DNA from: Miscanthus floridulus
Taxonomy: Eukaryota; Streptophyta; Magnoliopsida; Poales; Poaceae
Assembly: GCF_019320115.1 (NCBI RefSeq)
Contig: NC_089588.1
Span: forward strand, 113,398,733-113,462,732
DNA: 64,000 bases
Direction of reading: 5' to 3'
The notes under the pieces are model-generated. The model saw only the letters and a list, made by a program, of their open reading frames with translations. It was not told where the DNA came from and ran no database searches. Positions 22,881 to 34,300 of the stretch are shown in pieces; position 1 is the first letter of the stretch; every line of letters starts with the position of its first letter. The position numbers and the translations under genes were made by a program.

Positions 22881-24005
22881 GCAACACCAAAAAAAACTTT
22901 TAAGGCTCAAAGAGATCTACAACTTTATAGTTGAAAATTACTTTTTCATATAAATTCTTTTAAGGTCTCAAAATTTTGTATTTTGAAATTTAAATTTTTT
23001 GAAATTTTGAAACAATCACAAATGGAGACTCACCCTAAAAGTTGTATTGCTTAACTAGATCTTAAACTTTGTACTTCAAAGTATTTTATTATGAAGTCGC
23101 TTATGATGGGAAACAGTTATTAAAAGTTTCATAAAATTTAATATAAAATGATAGCATCCTATATTTGGTTACTGTTGAATGTCTCTTCCGGTGGTAAAGG
23201 TAGACTCGCACAAGGCTTAAGGCCGGCCTTTCAGTTCCATCCCTACAGACCGCATCCACGAGAAAACACATGATTTCTGATGCGCTCCAGTGAGCTTCTT
23301 CTGGATTAAAGAATAATTGTTATTTTTACAGCTTTTTTGATTTTCTAGAACATAATTTCTAGAGACAAGCCATATTGCTGACTGAAATCGATGCTATCTA
23401 GATACATACGATTAGAAGCAGTATTTCTAGACAGAAATGCTATACAATACACTTGTGTTTTAGCATAAAAAAACACATGGATTTTTTTTTTGTATCTCTC
23501 TCCCTCTCTCTTTCTCACCGGTGACCACCGGCGCCGGTGACGGCGACCGGCGAGCTCACCCCAGCGGCGGCGGTGGCGGATCTGTGATTTGTCCTTCCAT
23601 AGAAAAAAAATTATGATCTGTGATTTGTGGAGGCTAGAGGCTGGAGGTAGAAGAAGGGTGGAGGCTGTTGGATTTTAATCCTATGGTGCAAAAAAATTCA
23701 TGTGTTAAAACTACATAAAACATATGGTTGTGTAGTAGACAGACTCTTTCTGGATCACCTTTAAAAACATGTTATATAGTAGTGTATAAGGCATTATAGG
23801 TGGTGCTCATATTTAGGTTTGATCCATGGGTACCCGAGGCATCTGAGTATTTCATTAAGTTGTCCTAAAATTTTTGGAATATGTTACAAGATGAACGGAG
23901 TAATATATGGTACTAGTAGAAGGTTTTGTAGGTTCTCGGCTCTATAATTAGTATATACTCTTCTTATTAAGAAAAAAACTGCATTATGGTCTCTGCATAA
24001 CTTAA
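22881..24005. other. Intron-like AT-rich DNA of copy C with transposon debris
   Basis: It lies between exons 2 and 3 of copy C. A GC-rich island at 23,515-23,590 (repeated CGGCGAC-like words) and scattered CACTA-type repeats are visible. No gene is recognisable. Confidence 0.4.
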
Positions 24006-24011
24006 GTAGTA

Positions 24012-24155
24012 CTCCCTTTGTTCCAAATTATAAGTCACTTTTACTTTTTGGTACATTAATTGTGATATGTATCTAAATATAACATATGTCTAGATATATA
24101 GCAAAGTCTATGTAACAAGGAATTCAAAGCGGCTTATAATTTGAAACGGTGGGAG
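24012..24155. mobile_element. Stowaway MITE
   Basis: A 144-bp element with ends CTCCCTTTGTTCCAAATTATAAG and its inverted form CTTATAATTTGAAACGGTGGGAG, flanked by TA on each side (24010-24011, 24156-24157). Confidence 0.85.
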
Positions 24156-24786
24156 TATATACTCAAGAAACAATTACATTATGGTCTCTGCATAACTTAT
24201 ATACACAAGTAGTCTTTTATTGCTTTCAGCCTCCCGTTGTTGAATGCAAGCTATTGAAAAGCAACAGAACTAAAATATGGAAATTATTCGCTAATCCAAT
24301 TAGATAAGAACTATCCATGCCTGGTGAAGATACATCTCTGAAGTTGCAGTTTTCAGCAAATGACATGCCAACTTCAAATTTGGCTTCCAATTTTTATATG
24401 CCATATTTTGTTATTATCATGTCAGCGTTGCTCTAAGCTTGTATTGTTTAAGACCACGACTGTGCACTAGTACGTAATTTCCTCCGTATCTCTGGTTGAT
24501 CCTTTCTATTAACTAAACTAGCAGTACATTCTAACTTGACGGATTTTTATTGTGCACAGTGACAATTGGTAAAAGTTATCGACCAAGCAAACACGGTGGT
24601 TCTCCTACGTACACGCCACGCACGCCTAGCTGCGACGCTCCACCAAGCAAACTATCGCTTGTGTAGTGCAGACTTCAACCTCAATAAAGCAAGACGTTAT
24701 GCTCTTGCATTCTGGCTCCATTTGTTGACATTTGAGTTTGATACAGTGGAATAATGTCTGTCGTTGACACTACTACTATAAAGTAA

Positions 24787-24905
24787 TAGTCCGATCATTC
24801 CAAATTATAAGAAGTTTTGGCTTTTCCAAATACATAGCTTTTGCTAAGAACTTAGACATGTACTAGAAAAGCCAAAACGTCTTATAATTTGGAATAGGAG
24901 GAGTA
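24787..24905. mobile_element. Stowaway-like MITE, eroded ends
   Basis: ATTCCAAATTATAAG on the left pairs with CTTATAATTTGGAAT on the right, around GGCTTTTCC / GAAAAGCC. The TA flanks are not clear. Confidence 0.6.
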
Positions 24906-25190
24906 CCATTTTCGCCAATGATTCATTAAACAACGCTTGTTGTGTGTCACCACCGCATTATAATAGAACCGTTGGTGAAAATTATTTTCACTGACAGGAG
25001 ATATTTCACCAACAGTTCATGATAAGAACCAACTGTGAAAATCCACCGTGAAAAGATGTAAGAATGGAACCCCATTTTCATTTGTAAAGGTGGCCATGGT
25101 CTGCCAAACAAAGAACCCAAAAATACAACAGCTCCTTGCTTCCAACCCTCAACTCATTGCCACCCACAACAGCCTCTATCCCACGCAGAC

Positions 25191-25310
25191 CACTAGCACA
25201 AAAACCGATTCTAGAGACGCCTTGTTTTTTCAACAGAGGTGGATCAATCTAACACCACCTCCAAAAATGGTTTCCGAAACGAGCCGCCTCTAGAAATGAA
25301 TTTGTAGCAA
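25191..25310 (+). repeat. CACTA left end joined directly to TNP2
   Basis: The same head as at 7,335 and 17,619 runs about 120 bp and then meets TNP2 coding sequence at 25,312-25,318, implying an internal deletion of the 5' half of the transposase gene. Confidence 0.6.
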
Positions 25311-25317
25311 GAGGTTC

Positions 25318-26360
25318 ATGGGAGTCCTAAAGAAATATGTTCACAATCGTGCTCGGCCAGAAGGAAGCATCGCCAAGGGCTATGGAACAGAGAAGGTCAT
25401 TGAGTTTTGTGTTGACTTTATTCCCGACCTTGACCCGGTTGGTGTTCCTGAATCGCGACACGAGGGGAGACTAAGTGGAAAGGGGACACTAGGGAAGAAA
25501 ACATATATTGGTACACAGAACAATTATTTTAATAAAGCACACTACACAGTTCTGCAAAACTCCTCCTTGGTGGATCCGTATATCGAGACACATGAAGAGT
25601 TGCTCCGATCCAAGTTTCTAGGGAAGTCTGAAGCTTGGATTACGCGTCAGCACATGGGAACTTTTAGCGACTGGTTGCGAAAAGAATGTAAGGGTGATGA
25701 GAGTATTGATGAGCAACTGTATTTGTTGGCTAGGCAGCCATCGTGGCATATCCTCACATACAAAGGGTACGAGATAAATGGGAATATATTTTACACAGTA
25801 GCCCAAGATAAAAGGAGCACCAACCAAAACAGTGGTGTCCGCATAGATGCCACCGACCCTAATGGAAATAAACAAACATATTATGGCCGCATAGAGGAGA
25901 TATGGGAACTAAACTATGCACCTACTTTTAAGGTACCTTTGTTCAAGTGCCAATGGGTAAAGGCGACTGGAGGCGGGGTAGCAGTCTACAACCAGTATGG
26001 AATGATAACCGTGGACCTCAACAATATTGGGTACAAAGACGAACCATTCGTCCTTGCCAAGGATGTGAATCAGGTGTTTTATGTCAAGGACATGTCTACA
26101 AAACCGAAGAGAGAGAAAAACAACAACGACCCAATCTATGAGCTAAAGCGCCACATAGTTCTTTCAGGGAAAAAAACATCATCGGAATTGAAGACAAGTC
26201 AGACATATCAGAAGATTATGAAAAGGATGAACGAATTCCACCCTTCACAGTGAACAAAGACCCAAGCATCCAACTAAATGATGAGGACACTCCATGGTTA
26301 CGATGCGATCATAACCAAGGGATATACGTTAAGAAGAAGTTCACTACTATGCCTGCTTGA
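25318..26360 (+). pseudogene. TNP2-type CACTA transposase, C-terminal part, frameshifted
   Basis: The first 311 codons show the C-terminal domains found in plant CACTA TNP2 proteins: GSIAKGYGTEKVIEFCVDF and SRHEGRLSGKGT (DUF4218-type region), then FKVPLFKCQWV, GYKDEPFVLA and QVFYVKD (DUF4216-type region). Within a run of seven A at about 26,167-26,173 one base is missing relative to the expected frame. The other frame then continues with GIEDKSDISEDYEKDERIPPF and a DHNQGIYVKKK tail to TGA at 26,358-26,360. The catalytic half (Transposase_21) is absent, replaced upstream by the element's own end. TNP2 mobilises CACTA elements; this copy cannot. Confidence 0.88.
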
Positions 26361-26805
26361 TATATTTAGTGATGTATTAGACCTATTATGTAATAATTGT
26401 GACTTCAGATTTTTTTGTCGTGTTTTCATATTTTCTACGGTTTAAATGAATTTCCTGCTAGATGGTGGATTTTCTGTGGAGAATGTGTGATGAAAAACCA
26501 AATGATCAACGTTAATAAGATGTGAAAACTAATTTTCAGTCGAAAAGCAATAGGTTTAATGATTCTAATTAAGTAGTATATTTTTGCATGGTGTAAATTG
26601 TAATTATTATTTATACTATGTCAAATATTCATACAGTAAAACAAAAGAGTTTAGGTTACAATTTTTTGTTGTGTATAATAATGCAAAACCAAGTCCAGGA
26701 TTTTTTTATATTTTTTTTGGTAATGTTTTATTTATTACGCAATTAATAACTCTATGCATTTTTATATAAAAGAAATATATAAAAAAGGAAAAAACTTATG
26801 GAAAC
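26361..26805. other. AT-rich 3' flank of the TNP2 remnant
   Basis: It is probably the former 3' untranslated and intergenic DNA of the CACTA element. No gene is seen. Confidence 0.45.
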
Positions 26806-26814
26806 CCGAGAAAG

Positions 26815-27165
26815 CCAACTACAGACCACCTTTACTCCTGGGCCTAAAATGCCCTTTACTCCCGGGCCGTGGCTACACTCGGGACTAAAGGTGGGCTACG
26901 TTTTCGCAGACCGCCAAAATGACCTTTACTCCCGGGCCGTGGAGACACCCGGGACTAAAGATCAGACCTTTAGTCCTGGTTCTAAATATCACTCGGGACT
27001 AAAGGTGGGCTGCGTTTTCACAGCCCGCCCAAATGACCTTTACTCCCGAGCCATGGCTACACCTGGGACTAAAGATCAGACCTTTAGTCCCGGTTCTAAT
27101 CATCACCCGGGACTAAATGGTCTTTAGTCCCGGTTCGTAGCGGCAACCTAGACTAAAGGTCTCTC
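26815..27165. repeat. Internal block of TTTAGTCCCGG subterminal repeats
   Basis: At least eight copies of CCTTTAGTCCCGG / CCGGGACTAAAGG-like words stand in both orientations. Such arrays normally lie at CACTA ends and bind the TNPA-type protein. This one lies inside the element and directly before a TATA box, as a 5' end would. Confidence 0.8.
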
Positions 27166-27175
27166 TTTATAAAAC
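27166..27175 (+). promoter_or_regulatory. Promoter of the CACTA second gene
   Basis: TTTATAAAAC follows the subterminal repeats and precedes a GC-rich leader (27,200-27,470) with donor-like CCAG/GTTTGG near 27,380, the layout of a CACTA 5' promoter. Confidence 0.45.
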
Positions 27176-27179
27176 CTCT

Positions 27180-29120
27180 CTGTCTCCGCAAGCCTCATCT
27201 TCTCCACCAGATCGATCCAGCCGCACCGCCGCCCCCAGGCCACCCTAGCCTCGCCTCACGCGCGCACGCTGTCATTGGCCAGCCAGCACACGCCTCGCGT
27301 CGTCCTCGTCCCCGGCCCGCCTCGCCCCAAGCAGTCTTCTCCAAGATCCACAGCAGGCCACAGCTACGGCACGTCTCCAGGTTTGGCCCCGGTCTCCCTC
27401 TTCCTCTACACTTCCCTTGATGATGCCGTAGTTGGTGTTCCGACGACGATGGAGATCGCCGGGCTAGGTTGGCGTGATGTGCCGTAGCTGTGGCGTGATG
27501 TGCCGTAGCTGTGGCGTGATGTTGCGAGATGATCAGTGCTGTGCATGACAGTTGTGTGTGTTGCTATTGTTCGGATAACATATTATATTTATGTACTAAT
27601 CTTTGTTCTATTTAAGGTGCTAAATGCCCTGTGTTTCGTCGTCAGGTTCAGTTAGATTAGACTAAAAACGTGGTAGCATGCTCAAGTGTAGAAGGGCCTC
27701 ATCTTCTCCACTAGATGATCATGTTTATTAGAATTATGATTTTATACATTTGTACATACTTGTTGCAAATGAGCTTTTGTATGAATCTAGAATCTGGGCA
27801 GGAGCTAACTTTGATCTGGTAGGAGTTATGGCTGATATTATGAGCTTTTGCAATTTCTACAAGTCATAAAAAAAGATGCTTCTGTATGAATCTAGAATCT
27901 GTGCATGATCTTTGAAGTTTGGATTGGAACCTGAGTGGTAGAAACTTTTTGCGACAAAATCTCTATGATGATGAGAGCAGCATTGACAATGGAAGCATTT
28001 TTGAAGATATAGTGAGATGCTTGCTTTTGCATTTGTTTTGTACATTTTGCTGTTATAAACAATAGTGTGCTGATTTCCATTAGTATCAATTTGGATCATC
28101 AATTTGGTGCATACTAACATGTTTTTTTAGTAAAGTCTAAGTCTCTAACATGTTTTTTTGCTGCAGGAGCTGGACCTCGTGTTTGACACCTTGGATGTGA
28201 GCCACCGCCGCCACCATATATAATCCATTTATGATGGATTAATTGCTCCAACCTTTTATAATCAGATAGATGCGTGTGCCGAGCCCTCGTGCCGGCAATC
28301 TTGTAATGCGATTTTGCGCTGAGCCATCGAGCTCAGTGGAGCACGGGCGCGCCCGGTGTCTCGTCATTTCCTCCTTTTTGCGCGGTAGCTTATGACAACT
28401 AGTTTGAAAATTGTAGAAAATCCGTACTAGTTGAACTTGCGGACTGTGTTCATTTCGGCGAGCATTTTCTCTACCGAGCGGTAACGGACGTCAAGGAGGA
28501 GCTTTGATTCTACGAGGGAGAGCGGCAACGGTCGTGGAAGACCATGTTCCATTCCTCGTAGAATCGGAGCTCTTCTGTGGCTAAGTACGGTGCCGTTCGG
28601 TGGAGAAATGCTCGCCGAGACGATCACGTAAGCAAGGTCAACTAGTACGGATGGTTATTTATTCACACGTCCTGATACCGTCGCAGTAATCTGTCAATCA
28701 CCGTACCCAAACGTAGTATATATATAAATATAAACGATAATCGATTGTTACGTGTGTACACTCCTATTCTTCTATTAATTTGTGGAAATATCATGTGAAT
28801 TACTTACCTGCCGCAGTAAAAGACGAGAACACAATGACCATGGCCACGGCCATGAAAAATGCCAACGACACAACACTAGAAACTTTCTCGGCAAGCAGAG
28901 TAGTGTTAAACGCTCTGGAAACCTTTAAACTTTGTCAGTTAAGATTTCCCCTTTAGACAAGCTAGGCACTTAAATAAGGCTTATGCTAGATTTTATCACT
29001 AGTACAGATACAGAAATGATTTTTACAAATGTTACTATCCTTAAGGTGGCACATCTTGCAGGAGTTCATTTTATAGATATAGTTTTTATTTTTTATAGAT
29101 ATATCTGGTGCTGTAAAAGC
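27180..29120 (+). other. Leader and intron region of the CACTA second gene
   Basis: A GC-rich leader is followed by AT-rich intron-like DNA and a small exon-like piece after TTGCTGCAG at about 28,166. No coding domain is identifiable. It contains the foldback at 28,422-28,650. Confidence 0.4.
28422..28650. repeat. Long imperfect hairpin (foldback) in the CACTA interior
   Basis: The left arm, from CCGTACTAGTTGAACTTGC, pairs with the right arm, ending GCAAGGTCAACTAGTACGG. Inner matches are CGGCGAGCATTT with AAATGCTCGCCG, and GATTCTACGAGG with CCTCGTAGAATC. Arms are about 100 nt with a loop near 28,530-28,545. It could be a structural part of the CACTA family or a small-RNA-producing foldback. 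Confidence 0.7.
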
Positions 29121-29123
29121 TAG

Positions 29124-32100
29124 ATGGCTGCCCCGAGAGACAACATGGATGAAGAAATGATGAATATTAACAACATCGGCATTCAATTTGCCGATGGTGT
29201 CTAGCAGGATGTAGATGACAGGAGTCAATACCTGGCTCTTGAAGATAACCAAGAAAATATTGTGCAAAAAAATACATGTGAGGTATATATATATATTTAT
29301 ATATATATTTGAATATTATATATATATATACAGGTGAGGTATATATATTTATATATATTTATACGTAGCCCTCTGGATCGACGACAACAACGGCGAAAAG
29401 CAAAAAAATTCGAGGCCCAAAAAAGCCATTGGAGGGGCGCTACATAATATTGGAATTCAATATCGAGACAGGCGAACCACTTGGTCCACACATAAGGAAA
29501 TTCATGCAACACTGTGGGTGCCTTGTAAGGGATAGACTTCTGATCAGTGCCCGTGAATGAAAGCAAAAGATCAACGAGCCTCATGCTAGTTTTGTCTCTG
29601 ATCTTGATAAGAATTTAATTTGAGATGATATTCTTCAACATTTCACATTGCAAGCGGATGATTATGATGCTATCAACGATGATGAATTGAAGGAACTAGT
29701 TTGAAATTGGGCTATGAAGAAGATGGCCACACAATTTCAGACTTGGAAGAAATTCCTATACACGAAATACGTCAAGAAGAACGTAACGCCCAATTTCAAT
29801 ACTAGGGGCCCACTCATGAAGTTGAGGCCCTACTGGAATGATTTTGTACAGCACAAGACATCGGAAGAGGGTGAGGAACGGGTGAGAAGGAACCAAGAGA
29901 ACGCCCGACAGAAGGTATATCACCATAGCATGGGATCTGGTGGCTACACGACTACCATTCCCAAGTGGGAAAAAATGGAAGTGGACATTTTTGCCAAGGG
30001 TATCACACCAGAATCACTCAATTGGCCCAAACGCGTGAAGAATTAGTTTTTTGCTCATGGGGGAAGACTGGACCTAGAGACCGGGAAGCTGGTTCATGGC
30101 TCAAAACTTGAAAGAGCAACACAAAGATTATCTTATGCTCTACAAGCTAAAACTATTGGTGTGTTCAGGCCCAATAGAGAGAAGGATGAACTGATGTATG
30201 CCCTCGAGACCGCTGAACACAGTGGCCGAACGAGAGGTTTAGGACGGAATATTTCTTGGGAGCATGGTTTCCCTGACGACAGAGATATCTACAGAAGCCG
30301 GCAGAGAAGGAAGGATGAGGATGCAGCGTGGATCAGCAGGTTGGAGGAACTGGTTCGTGAGTCACGGGAGGCGTTGCTTCAAGCACAGGAGCGTGAAAAA
30401 GACATGCAAGCTAGAATGCAGGACGAAATTATAAAGCAAGTGCTAATAGCAATGAGTGCCCAGAGACAGGCATCAGATCCAGGAATGAACATTAATATTA
30501 GCCCCCCTGATCAGTTGAAAAGCAGTTGCGCTTCCATGGAGTTGCCAAATCAAGATGACGCAACGCTATGTTTCTCCGTGGATGACATCACTGCACCATT
30601 TACATCATGTGAGCTACATATTCCAAAAGAGAATGCCACAATCATGGTGGCTCTCGGTGTTTTTTCTCCTCTAGATCCTACCAAGACACCAAGAATCTAT
30701 GGGGCAATAATACCACCTGGATATGTTAGCGTCTTAGTTGATAGAGTTAACAAAGGTTTTAGTGACCTGCCTCTTGACATTCCAGGAGGTGATGGGGAGA
30801 AGACTCTAGGAGAAGCAGAAAAAACATTCATACTATGGCGCAAGCGCTACATCATTATTCCCGGGGTCTCTAGTCCACCGCCGCTTCCTCAACTGCCACA
30901 CAATAGGTGCGGACAAAAGTGAACAAAATAATTTTTTCACAAACTTTCTATTGACATGCATGATTAATAATAATAATTTCTTATACCTAATTATTCTTTT
31001 TTGTAATCACACAGCAGGGCCTCCGCCAACCTAAGTCCAATTATTCAATCTCTAGATCATCATAGTGCTCCGGGCAATCAGGTGGTAATGCCGCCACCGC
31101 CACCACCTCCAACGAGGTCTCCAACGCCTCCAAGGAGGTCTCCAACGCCTCCAACGGCTGCCCCGCCTCCCTTGATGACTAAGAGGAAGCCAGCTCCTAA
31201 GAGGTCCACCCCGCAAACAAAGTCGTTGTCCCACTAGCCAGCAAAGAAGAAAGCCTCATCTAATCCAGTTATTCCCCAAAAACTATCTTTCAAGAAAAGT
31301 GAAAAGGAATTAAAAGCTGCAGTAAAAAAGATGTGGACAGTTTCTTCGAAAAAGTAAAAAAGCAATGAGAAGAGAGAGAGAACTCGGAGAAATCGTACTT
31401 CTACCTACCTCCAGATCTTCTAAGAAAGAAGATGGACCAGAAAAAGCGGGAATCTCAAAAGACCCGACCAAAATCGGACTACGACCGCTCTCTCACCAAG
31501 TCATTTGAGGCGGCGCAGAAAAAGACTAGACTAGGGAAAGGTGTTGCACAACTCGGACAACAATCGCAACAATCAGTCCCCCATCTTGTCGTTCATAATC
31601 AATATGGTTCGAACTTAGACTTAGACGTCGATTTTGAGGAGCTGGCTCAGTTTTACGAGGAAACTGGTTTGGACCTTGCCCAAGTGCTCGCTGAAGGACC
31701 ATCTGCTCCGAAAGTGGATCCTTGGAAGAAATTTGAACGTGGAAAGAGTCTATACAACCCTGAGGCCTTAGGTGAACTGGGTATGCAAATGTACCTGCTA
31801 AACAAGTGGTACATGGCGGCGTGTGAACGGAAAGAGGCCTTTGTTACTGTTAGAGTTAGAAACCAACATTACTTCTATGGCGATGACGTTATATATGCTG
31901 AGTTTGAAGAATTATACCAACTATGCCACCTGGACTCTCTCAACAAAAGTCTCATTAGCTGCTATTGTCTATAAGTGTGATTATTTTCTATTATTAAAGT
32001 GTGTATATATAAAGCTACATGTATATATATATATACATTATATATCCTCACACTATATTTTTATATATGCAGATATGAGATGACAGAGCTCAGAAAGAGA

Positions 32101-32921
32101 AAGGATAATGATGTTGGTTTCGTTGATCCAAATGTCGTATTCAAACACCCTAATCCCCCGCCTCAATGGAAAGCTGAACTCGAGAAAAATCTCATGAGAT
32201 TCTTAGTGAACCAACAAAACAAGGACATACTCTTCCCCTACAACTTCAAGTGAGTGTTAAATAATTAATGACGATCATATGGACATTTGTTCAATTATTT
32301 GCTTACTAGCTAAGCTATCTCCCATATATATACATATATGTTGACTCTAGTTAATGTCGATCATATTTGTGTATAAAAACATATGCAGCAATCACTGGTT
32401 ATTGATGGTCATCGATATGGCAAATAGTCGGTTGAGAATCTTAGACTTGTTAAGAAAAGAGCAAACAGAGTACCAAGACATGATAGATATTATCCAAGGG
32501 TAATATGGTCTCTCTAGCAGCTATATACACCCCGATCTCTTAACTGCAACAATTATTAAAGACCAAATTAATGTTTTATTTTATTGGACGCAGTGTTTGG
32601 AAAAGTTTCATTGAGAATCACCACATGAAACATTGCAAAGCGCCACTGGATGTAATCGCACACAAAGTAAGTACTATCTACATTTATATATATAATTCAA
32701 TTAACACCATGCATGCTTTCAATTCACCGGATCTTTTTTCTCGTAAACGTGGGTTCTGAGGCAAGAACAGGGGAACAACTACTGCGGATACTATGTTTGC
32801 GAGTTTATCGGGGCATACACAAAAAGAACTCCTGAAGAGATCCTCAAAGTATGTCATATAAACATATTCATATATTCACAATTTCTTTTGTTGCTCATAT
32901 ATATAAGTAATCAAGTGACCA

Positions 32922-32957
<36 letters not shown>

Positions 32958-33130
32958 TAATACTTTTCCTTTAACTTTTATTGAAGACTCTATGGTTGAA
33001 GGAAAAAGTAATACAACGTGACCAACTGAAAGTAATTCAAGAGACCATAGCAGGATTTCTTAATGACCAGGTCCTCAACCCCACCGGCGAGTTCTACAAT
33101 GACGTCAATGAAACATGGAAGCCAAACTAG
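29124..33130 (+). pseudogene. CACTA second gene with Ulp1-like cysteine protease domain, decayed
   Basis: Successive segments match the plant CACTA protein that ends in a Ulp1/C48 protease domain. They are an N-terminal part from ATG 29124; a Transposase_24-like part (TWKKFLYTKYVKKN, GGYTTTIPKWEKME, FRPNREKDEL, 29,400-30,460); a DUF8039-like part (CELHIPKEN, IIPPGYVSV, DIPGGDGEKT, 30,560-30,870); a proline-rich linker (31,020-31,400); and the protease exons at 31,432-31,973, 32,072-32,252, 32,389-32,499, 32,594-32,666, 32,761-32,848 and 32,986-33,130. NHWLLMVID supplies the His and GNNYCGYYVCEF the Cys region. In-frame stops occur near 29,185, 29,567, 29,618, 29,701, 30,043 and in the linker, so no full protein is expected. 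Confidence 0.8.
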
Positions 33131-33190
33131 ATGGAGTGATTTTGTTATCCCAAGGATATGATAGAATATACAATGCAACCTTTATTTGTA

Positions 33191-33225
<35 letters not shown>

Positions 33226-33449
33226 TAGATACATATTATATGTTCATAAAATAACGTACAATATATGTATATGCATGTAATATATATGTTAGTTTCATAC
33301 TTTAGTTTGTACAAAATGTTCGAACATTATAAACGTGTAGAATACGTATATTATTAGCAGCGTAGAATGCGTATTTGAAAATCTATTCGAAAACCAAAAC
33401 GAATCATCAATTGAAAATAGAAACAAAAAAAAGAAAAAAAAGAAACATT

Positions 33450-33683
33450 TAGTCCCGGTTGTTAATACCAACCAGGACAAAAGGGCCACCCCACGTGGCT
33501 AGGCCGGGAGGCCCTTTAGTCCCGGTTGGTATTACCAACCGGGACTAAAGCTGCACCTTTAGTCCCGGGCGCGGAACCGGGACTAAAGGAGGGGACCTTT
33601 AGTCCCGATTTGGTACTCCTGGTTCCAAAACTGGGACTGAAGGCGGTTGAGAACTGGGAGTACAGCCCGTTTCTCCACTAGTG
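33450..33683. repeat. CACTA right subterminal repeats and terminus
   Basis: Alternating TTTAGTCCCGG and CCGGGACTAAAG motifs end in CGTTTCTCCACTAGTG at 33,683, the inverted CACTA terminus. Confidence 0.85.
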
Positions 33684-34150
33684 TTGCACACCCAAGATTT
33701 CACATTGGAGGCGTTTAGCATGCTTGAACATATATATATACAATGTACACCCAATAAAAGAACATAAACGAAAGAAAACTTCATATCCTATGCCTTGCTA
33801 GGATCATGACAGCTCATCAAACTTCTAGGACTTCTTCGTTTAGAAATACCTATGCCGTAAAACATTCTAATTAAATTAGTTTAAGAATGATATCTTTACA
33901 ATAAGTGTTCATGATTAAAACTAAAAATTATTAAAAGATATTTTGTGAAATTGTATAACCATGTAGTTTATTTTTAGAACTGCTTTCATAGAAGTCTAGA
34001 GTATCTGTATATTATTAGCACAAATTTATCAGTAAAAATAATAATTGAAACTACTTGTCAAAAACTCAAAACCACGGGCCTCCTGCCACTGCGTAACAAT
34101 ATGTACCCGACTCATAGCTGTTACAGGCTTACAACACGTCCATGTACATG
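33684..34150. other. Intergenic AT-rich DNA
   Basis: No gene is seen. The start (CACCCAAGATTTCACATTGGAGGCG) resembles the DNA just before the CACTA heads at 35,910 and 62,780, suggesting that it belongs to the same dispersed host repeat. Confidence 0.4.
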
Positions 34151-34152
34151 CA

Positions 34153-34300
34153 GATGGCGATGAGGTTTTGTTAAGTGGATGTGCTAGTGTTTCGTCGGTG
34201 GAACTAAGATTAGGTGAACTTAGACAAATGGAACTAATTTATATTGTGGTTGTGAGCAGCACTATTCATCATTATGGTAATTATATAGCCCCTCTGTCGC
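34153..34300 (+). repeat. Direct repeat left of an LTR fragment
   Basis: About 145 bp (from TGGCGATGAGG to AATTATATAGCCCCTC) is repeated at 34,961-35,100, with the LTR-like DNA between the copies. Confidence 0.65.

Larger units (their letters stand above)
22125..24666 (+). pseudogene. Putative small secreted protein, tandem copy C (damaged)
   Basis: The equivalents of the three exons are 22125 to about 22301, 22377-22433 and 24560-24666. Exon 3 is full length and in frame with exon 2, and keeps GKSYRPSKHGGSPTYTP and CDAPP, but the second C-terminal Cys is Ser. An indel removed the normal exon 1 donor, and the remaining GT choices near 22,301-22,308 give phase 0, which would put a stop in exon 2. 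Only weak alternative donors (22,276, 22,282, 22,312) keep the frame. Together with the lost TATA box this suggests a pseudogene, although an unusual splice could rescue it. Confidence 0.45.
21970..25310. repeat. Tandem duplication, partial copy C
   Basis: From about 21,970 (GCATTTAGACAAATTAGTCCGG) to the CACTA head at 25,191 the order of elements is that of copies A and B: leader, secreted-protein exons, CACTA fragment, third exon, CACTA head. It is more diverged than A is from B, so it is the older branch. The TATA region is deleted. Confidence 0.75.
25191..33683 (+). mobile_element. Decayed, probably chimeric CACTA (En/Spm-like) element
   Basis: The left end CACTAGCACAAAAACCG (25,191) and right end CGTTTCTCCACTAGTG (ending 33,683) are opposed CACTA termini. 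Between them lie the C-terminal part of a TNP2 transposase gene, a block of TTTAGTCCCGG subterminal repeats with a promoter, and a second multi-exon gene with a Ulp1-like protease domain. The left subterminal repeats (CCGCCTCTAGAAAT) and the right ones (GGGACTAAAG) belong to different families, and a second subterminal block sits inside. So this is either one chimeric element or one element truncating another. Coding regions are broken, and the element is non-autonomous now. Confidence 0.7.
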
